Of a DNA stretch of 22,012 nucleotides, positions 20,764 to 22,012 are shown piece by piece. Each line of letters begins with the position of its first letter. Positions within the stretch are counted from its first letter, which is position 1. Location of the stretch: positions 1-22,012 of IMG/VR virus record IMGVR_UViG_3300040801_003600; one strand, written 5' to 3'. The position numbers were made by a program, and so were the translations under genes. The DNA comes from a virus. The notes under the pieces are model-generated. The model had not been told where the DNA came from. It did no database searches and worked only from the letters and a program-made list of their open reading frames with translations.

Positions 20764-21178
20764 ACGGATTTCAGATAAAGCCACGGATGGCTATACCGTT
20801 CACGAAATTGATGGTAAGCATGTACGGGTTACTCGTGTGCAGAACACGGACCCGTACTATGCTGAAAACCAGCAATTACGGAACAATATCGGCAAAGACG
20901 CTGTACGGCGCTGGGCAATGCCTATTGCCCAGATTCCCTTCGCTGATTATCAGGAACTGGTCAAGCGTAATCCTGGCTTACGTAAAGGAGATGCTCAAAG
21001 CACTACTGCTGAGTGGCTCAAGCTACTTCGCACAGGTGCAGCTGAGCAATTCCGTACAGTAAGGCGGAACCTTGTTCCTGATTCTATGCGCCCTGACTTG
21101 GGAAGTATCATTCTCCCAAGCCGCGTGCAAAAGGCTATCTTGGGAGAGCAAAATGCCAGGCAAACTGTACAAGAATGA
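20756..21178 (+). CDS. Head/neck-associated hypothetical protein (140 aa)
   Basis: The start is set at ATG 20756, which overlaps the capsid stop by 8 nt; a longer frame upstream lies wholly inside the capsid gene and is rejected. The product opens MLKRISDKATDGYTVHEIDGK, followed by DPYYAENQQLRNNIG, IPFADYQELVKRNPGLR with the following KGDAQSTTAEWLKLL, and a basic RRNLVPDSMRP turn. The 'Y-x-E-N-x-x-L-R-N ... I-P-x-x-x-y-x-x-l' spacing resembles a conserved small protein found next to capsid genes in several podoviruses. Head completion or decoration is suggested by place alone. Confidence 0.65.
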   Translation: MLKRISDKATDGYTVHEIDGKHVRVTRVQNTDPYYAENQQLRNNIGKDAVRRWAMPIAQIPFADYQELVKRNPGLRKGDAQSTTAEWLKLLRTGAAEQFRTVRRNLVPDSMRPDLGSIILPSRVQKAILGEQNARQTVQE

Positions 21179-21374
21179 TGTTCGGCTTAGCAAGGCCCAC
21201 TCCGAAGGATTCGAGGCAGCGAACGGCGCGAGCAACCCGCATCCCCCCGGCACCCCGGCTGCCCATGCCTGGGATGATGGTTACCTGCAAGGGTGTGACC
21301 CGGACGGCTACCGGGGGAACGCCCTAAACACGGCGAACTACTGGTGCGCTCCTGGTGGGCCCGGAGGTAACTGA
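21153..21374 (+). CDS. Rmf/CrpP-like small protein (73 aa)
   Basis: The start is set at ATG 21153 after GGGAG; this ATG overlaps the end of the previous gene. The product carries AHSEGFEAANGASNPHPP followed by AHAWDDGYLQG at about residues 15-48, the 'A-x3-G-x2-A-x3-G-x-x-N/C-P-x-x ... A-W-x-x-G' arrangement of the ribosome modulation factor fold, which also includes CrpP. Rmf converts 70S ribosomes into inactive dimers; CrpP-like relatives have been linked to fluoroquinolone resistance. Ribosome hibernation or a DNA/RNA-binding function for the phage copy is inference. The tail is Gly/Pro-rich (CAPGGPGGN). GC content rises sharply from this gene on. Confidence 0.55.
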   Translation: MPGKLYKNDVRLSKAHSEGFEAANGASNPHPPGTPAAHAWDDGYLQGCDPDGYRGNALNTANYWCAPGGPGGN

Positions 21375-21631
21375 TGAATGCCACAGCAGCCGCGATTGCC
21401 GCACGGTTCAACCATAACGCACGGGTCCGGGACCAGGCTGCGGAGCAACTGGGCCTCGCCCGTGCCACAGTCGAGCAGGCCGCAGAGTCCGTTGCCACTG
21501 AGGTCAGGCACTCTCAGCCTGACTCGACCTGGACCAAGGCGGAGATCAGGGCCTGGATCGAGGGTCATGGCGGACACCCCGACTCCAGTCTGACCAAAGC
21601 CGAGCTACTGGAGATGGCGGGAGCAAGCTGA
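21374..21631 (+). CDS. HeH/LEM-like domain protein (85 aa)
   Basis: The C-terminal 40 residues carry a HeH (LEM/SAP-like) motif: TWTKAEIRAWIEGHGGHPDSSLTKAELLEMAG, two short helices each preceded by a T-K-A-E cap around a G-H-P turn. HeH domains in phage and virion proteins typically bind DNA or RNA. The N-terminal half is a long amphipathic helix (AAAIAARFNHNARVRDQAAEQLGL ... ATVEQAAESVATEV). The ATG overlaps the previous stop (TGATGA) and GGAGG lies upstream, so the cassette is translated as a coupled unit. A head-tail or nucleic-acid-binding role is possible. Confidence 0.7.
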   Translation: MNATAAAIAARFNHNARVRDQAAEQLGLARATVEQAAESVATEVRHSQPDSTWTKAEIRAWIEGHGGHPDSSLTKAELLEMAGAS

Positions 21632-21855
21632 TGGAAAACCAACACCGAAAGATCAAAGGCTATCGAGAGCTGGACGAGGCAGAAATCGCCTTGATGAATG
21701 AGGTCAAGGCACAGGGCGTTGTGCTTGGTGCGCTGGTCGAGAAGCTTCGTGATCTGCAAAGCAATGATCAACGATGGGTAGCTATCGGCGAGACCCATCT
21801 CCAGACTGGTCTGATGGCACTCACTCGGGCGATTGCGAAACCGGAGTTCTTCTGA
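21631..21855 (+). CDS. acb2: Acb2-family anti-CBASS cyclic-nucleotide sponge
   Basis: This 74-aa protein matches the phage Acb2 (T4 Vs.4-like) family, including the start QHRKIKGYRELDEAEIALMNEVKAQG and the closing RWVAIGETHLQTGLMALTRAIAKPEFF. Family members bind cyclic di- and trinucleotides and thereby block CBASS (and in some cases Thoeris) signalling; they act in the cytosol as hexamers. From memory, Tyr 11 and Lys 26 are nucleotide-contact residues in the Pseudomonas phage protein, and Tyr 11 and Lys 26 are found here at the same numbers. The linker between the two conserved blocks is short. ATGA-type overlaps on both sides tie it to the late operon. Homology is strong; binding is inferred. 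Confidence 0.8.
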   Translation: MENQHRKIKGYRELDEAEIALMNEVKAQGVVLGALVEKLRDLQSNDQRWVAIGETHLQTGLMALTRAIAKPEFF

Positions 21856-22012
21856 TGCCTTGGAAAGCCGGCAGCGCGAAGCGACACACGGCGAAGGCGA
21901 AGTCCCTCGCGCAGAAGCGCAAGTGGGCGAAGACCGCTAACGCCGTGCTCAAGGACTCTGGTGACGAGGGCAAGGCGATTCGCATCGCCAATGCCGCGAT
22001 GAAGAGGCGCAA
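21855..22012 (+). CDS. Small basic phage protein, start of gene (cut by window edge)
   Basis: An open frame from ATG 21855 runs to the window end, giving 52 residues without a stop. It overlaps the acb2 stop (TGATGCC). The product is very basic and helical, MPWKAGSAKRHTAKAKSLAQ followed by KRKWAKTANAVLKDSGDEGKAIRIANAAMKRR. This 'MPW-x-x-x-d-A-k-r-x-x-k-k-A ... W-A-x-x-A-N-x-V-L-x-x-x-G-D-E-G-x-A-I-R-x-A-N-A-A' form recurs in many phage genomes near head genes, either alone or at the start of longer proteins. The function is unknown; which of the two forms this is cannot be seen here. Confidence 0.65.
   Translation, partial: MPWKAGSAKRHTAKAKSLAQKRKWAKTANAVLKDSGDEGKAIRIANAAMKRR

Larger units (their letters stand above)
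345..21144. repeat. Dispersed CTTGGG / CCCAAG motif (about 59 copies)
   Basis: A by-eye scan finds CTTGGG about 35 times and CCCAAG about 24 times, against about 11 expected for one hexamer on both strands. About 24 copies extend to CTTGGGG. Sample + strand starts of CTTGGG: 345, 1906, 3151, 4711, 7164, 9619, 10534, 11856, 12670, 14294, 14891, 17876, 18727, 21139. Sample CCCAAG: 1477, 3232, 5304, 7390, 9986, 10721, 11355, 15245, 18270, 21115. Copies occur in all three coding frames and in non-coding gaps. None is seen after 21144. Confidence 0.7.

Noticed and set aside
1-22012. tRNA genes, insertion sequences, integrase and attachment sites
   Set aside because: No cloverleaf, transposase, integrase or flanking direct repeat could be seen, so no claim of lysogeny is made.

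Overview
This window is part of the genome of a double-stranded DNA tailed phage (Caudoviricetes). The evidence is a complete packaging and head module in canonical order on the + strand (small terminase, metallopeptidase-like protein, large terminase, portal, scaffold-like protein, major capsid protein, head/neck-like protein), together with a replication/recombination module mostly on the - strand. The portal and capsid sequences resemble the SU10 (Kuravirus-type) portal and DUF5309/SU10 major capsid families. Good Shine-Dalgarno sequences, sigma70-like promoters and the accessory families (Acb2, Rmf/CrpP-like, Sak4/DUF669) suggest a Gram-negative, probably gammaproteobacterial host. The host genus cannot be fixed from the sequence.

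Layout. (1) 1-8659, - strand: a tightly overlapping early/replication operon. Read 5' to 3' from about 8.66 kb leftwards it encodes a small protein, a J-domain fusion protein, a lipoprotein, four small unknowns, a four-repeat HTH-like protein (with its own promoter-like region near 5.95 kb), a small unknown, a Sak4-like RecA-fold ATPase, a DUF669 protein, a small unknown, a Cas4/RecB-like Fe-S nuclease, a Cys-rich small protein, a 37-aa membrane peptide, a DEAH-box helicase, a dUTPase/MazG-like protein, a MazZ-like dNTP hydrolase, and the first 58 codons of a thymidylate synthase-family enzyme cut by the window edge. (2) 8660-8876: divergent promoter region with matched promoters, palindromes and iteron-like sequence. 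(3) 8877-12098, + strand: zinc-ribbon protein, large primase-helicase, a 377-bp structured AT/purine-rich non-coding region that is a candidate replication origin, and a PD-(D/E)XK nuclease. (4) 12091-13083, - strand: a small island of four genes, two followed by perfect UUCG-loop hairpins. (5) 13084-13738: non-coding regulatory region with five tandem 37-38 bp repeats and promoters pointing both ways. (6) 13739-21178, + strand: packaging/head genes. (7) 21153-22012, + strand: a GC-richer cassette of short overlapping genes including an Rmf/CrpP-like protein, a HeH-domain protein and a clear member of the Acb2 (anti-CBASS cyclic-nucleotide sponge) family.

How it fits together. Nucleotide-pool enzymes (thymidylate synthase, dUTPase/MazG, MazZ-like) supply dNTPs. 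The primase-helicase, J-domain protein and HTH proteins probably drive or control replication. Sak4, DUF669, the Cas4-like nuclease, the DEAH helicase and the PD-(D/E)XK nuclease form a recombination set. The late operon builds and fills heads and then runs into an anti-defence-like cassette.

The most unusual signals are: a dispersed CTTGGG/CCCAAG motif counted by eye about 59 times on both strands, in all reading frames and in non-coding DNA (about 11 expected by chance); an iteron-like repeat family (ATARGTAGAAYCTAT-like) found as an array at 13.2-13.4 kb and as single copies at the other promoter regions; and two HTH-repeat paralogues that could be the factors binding it.
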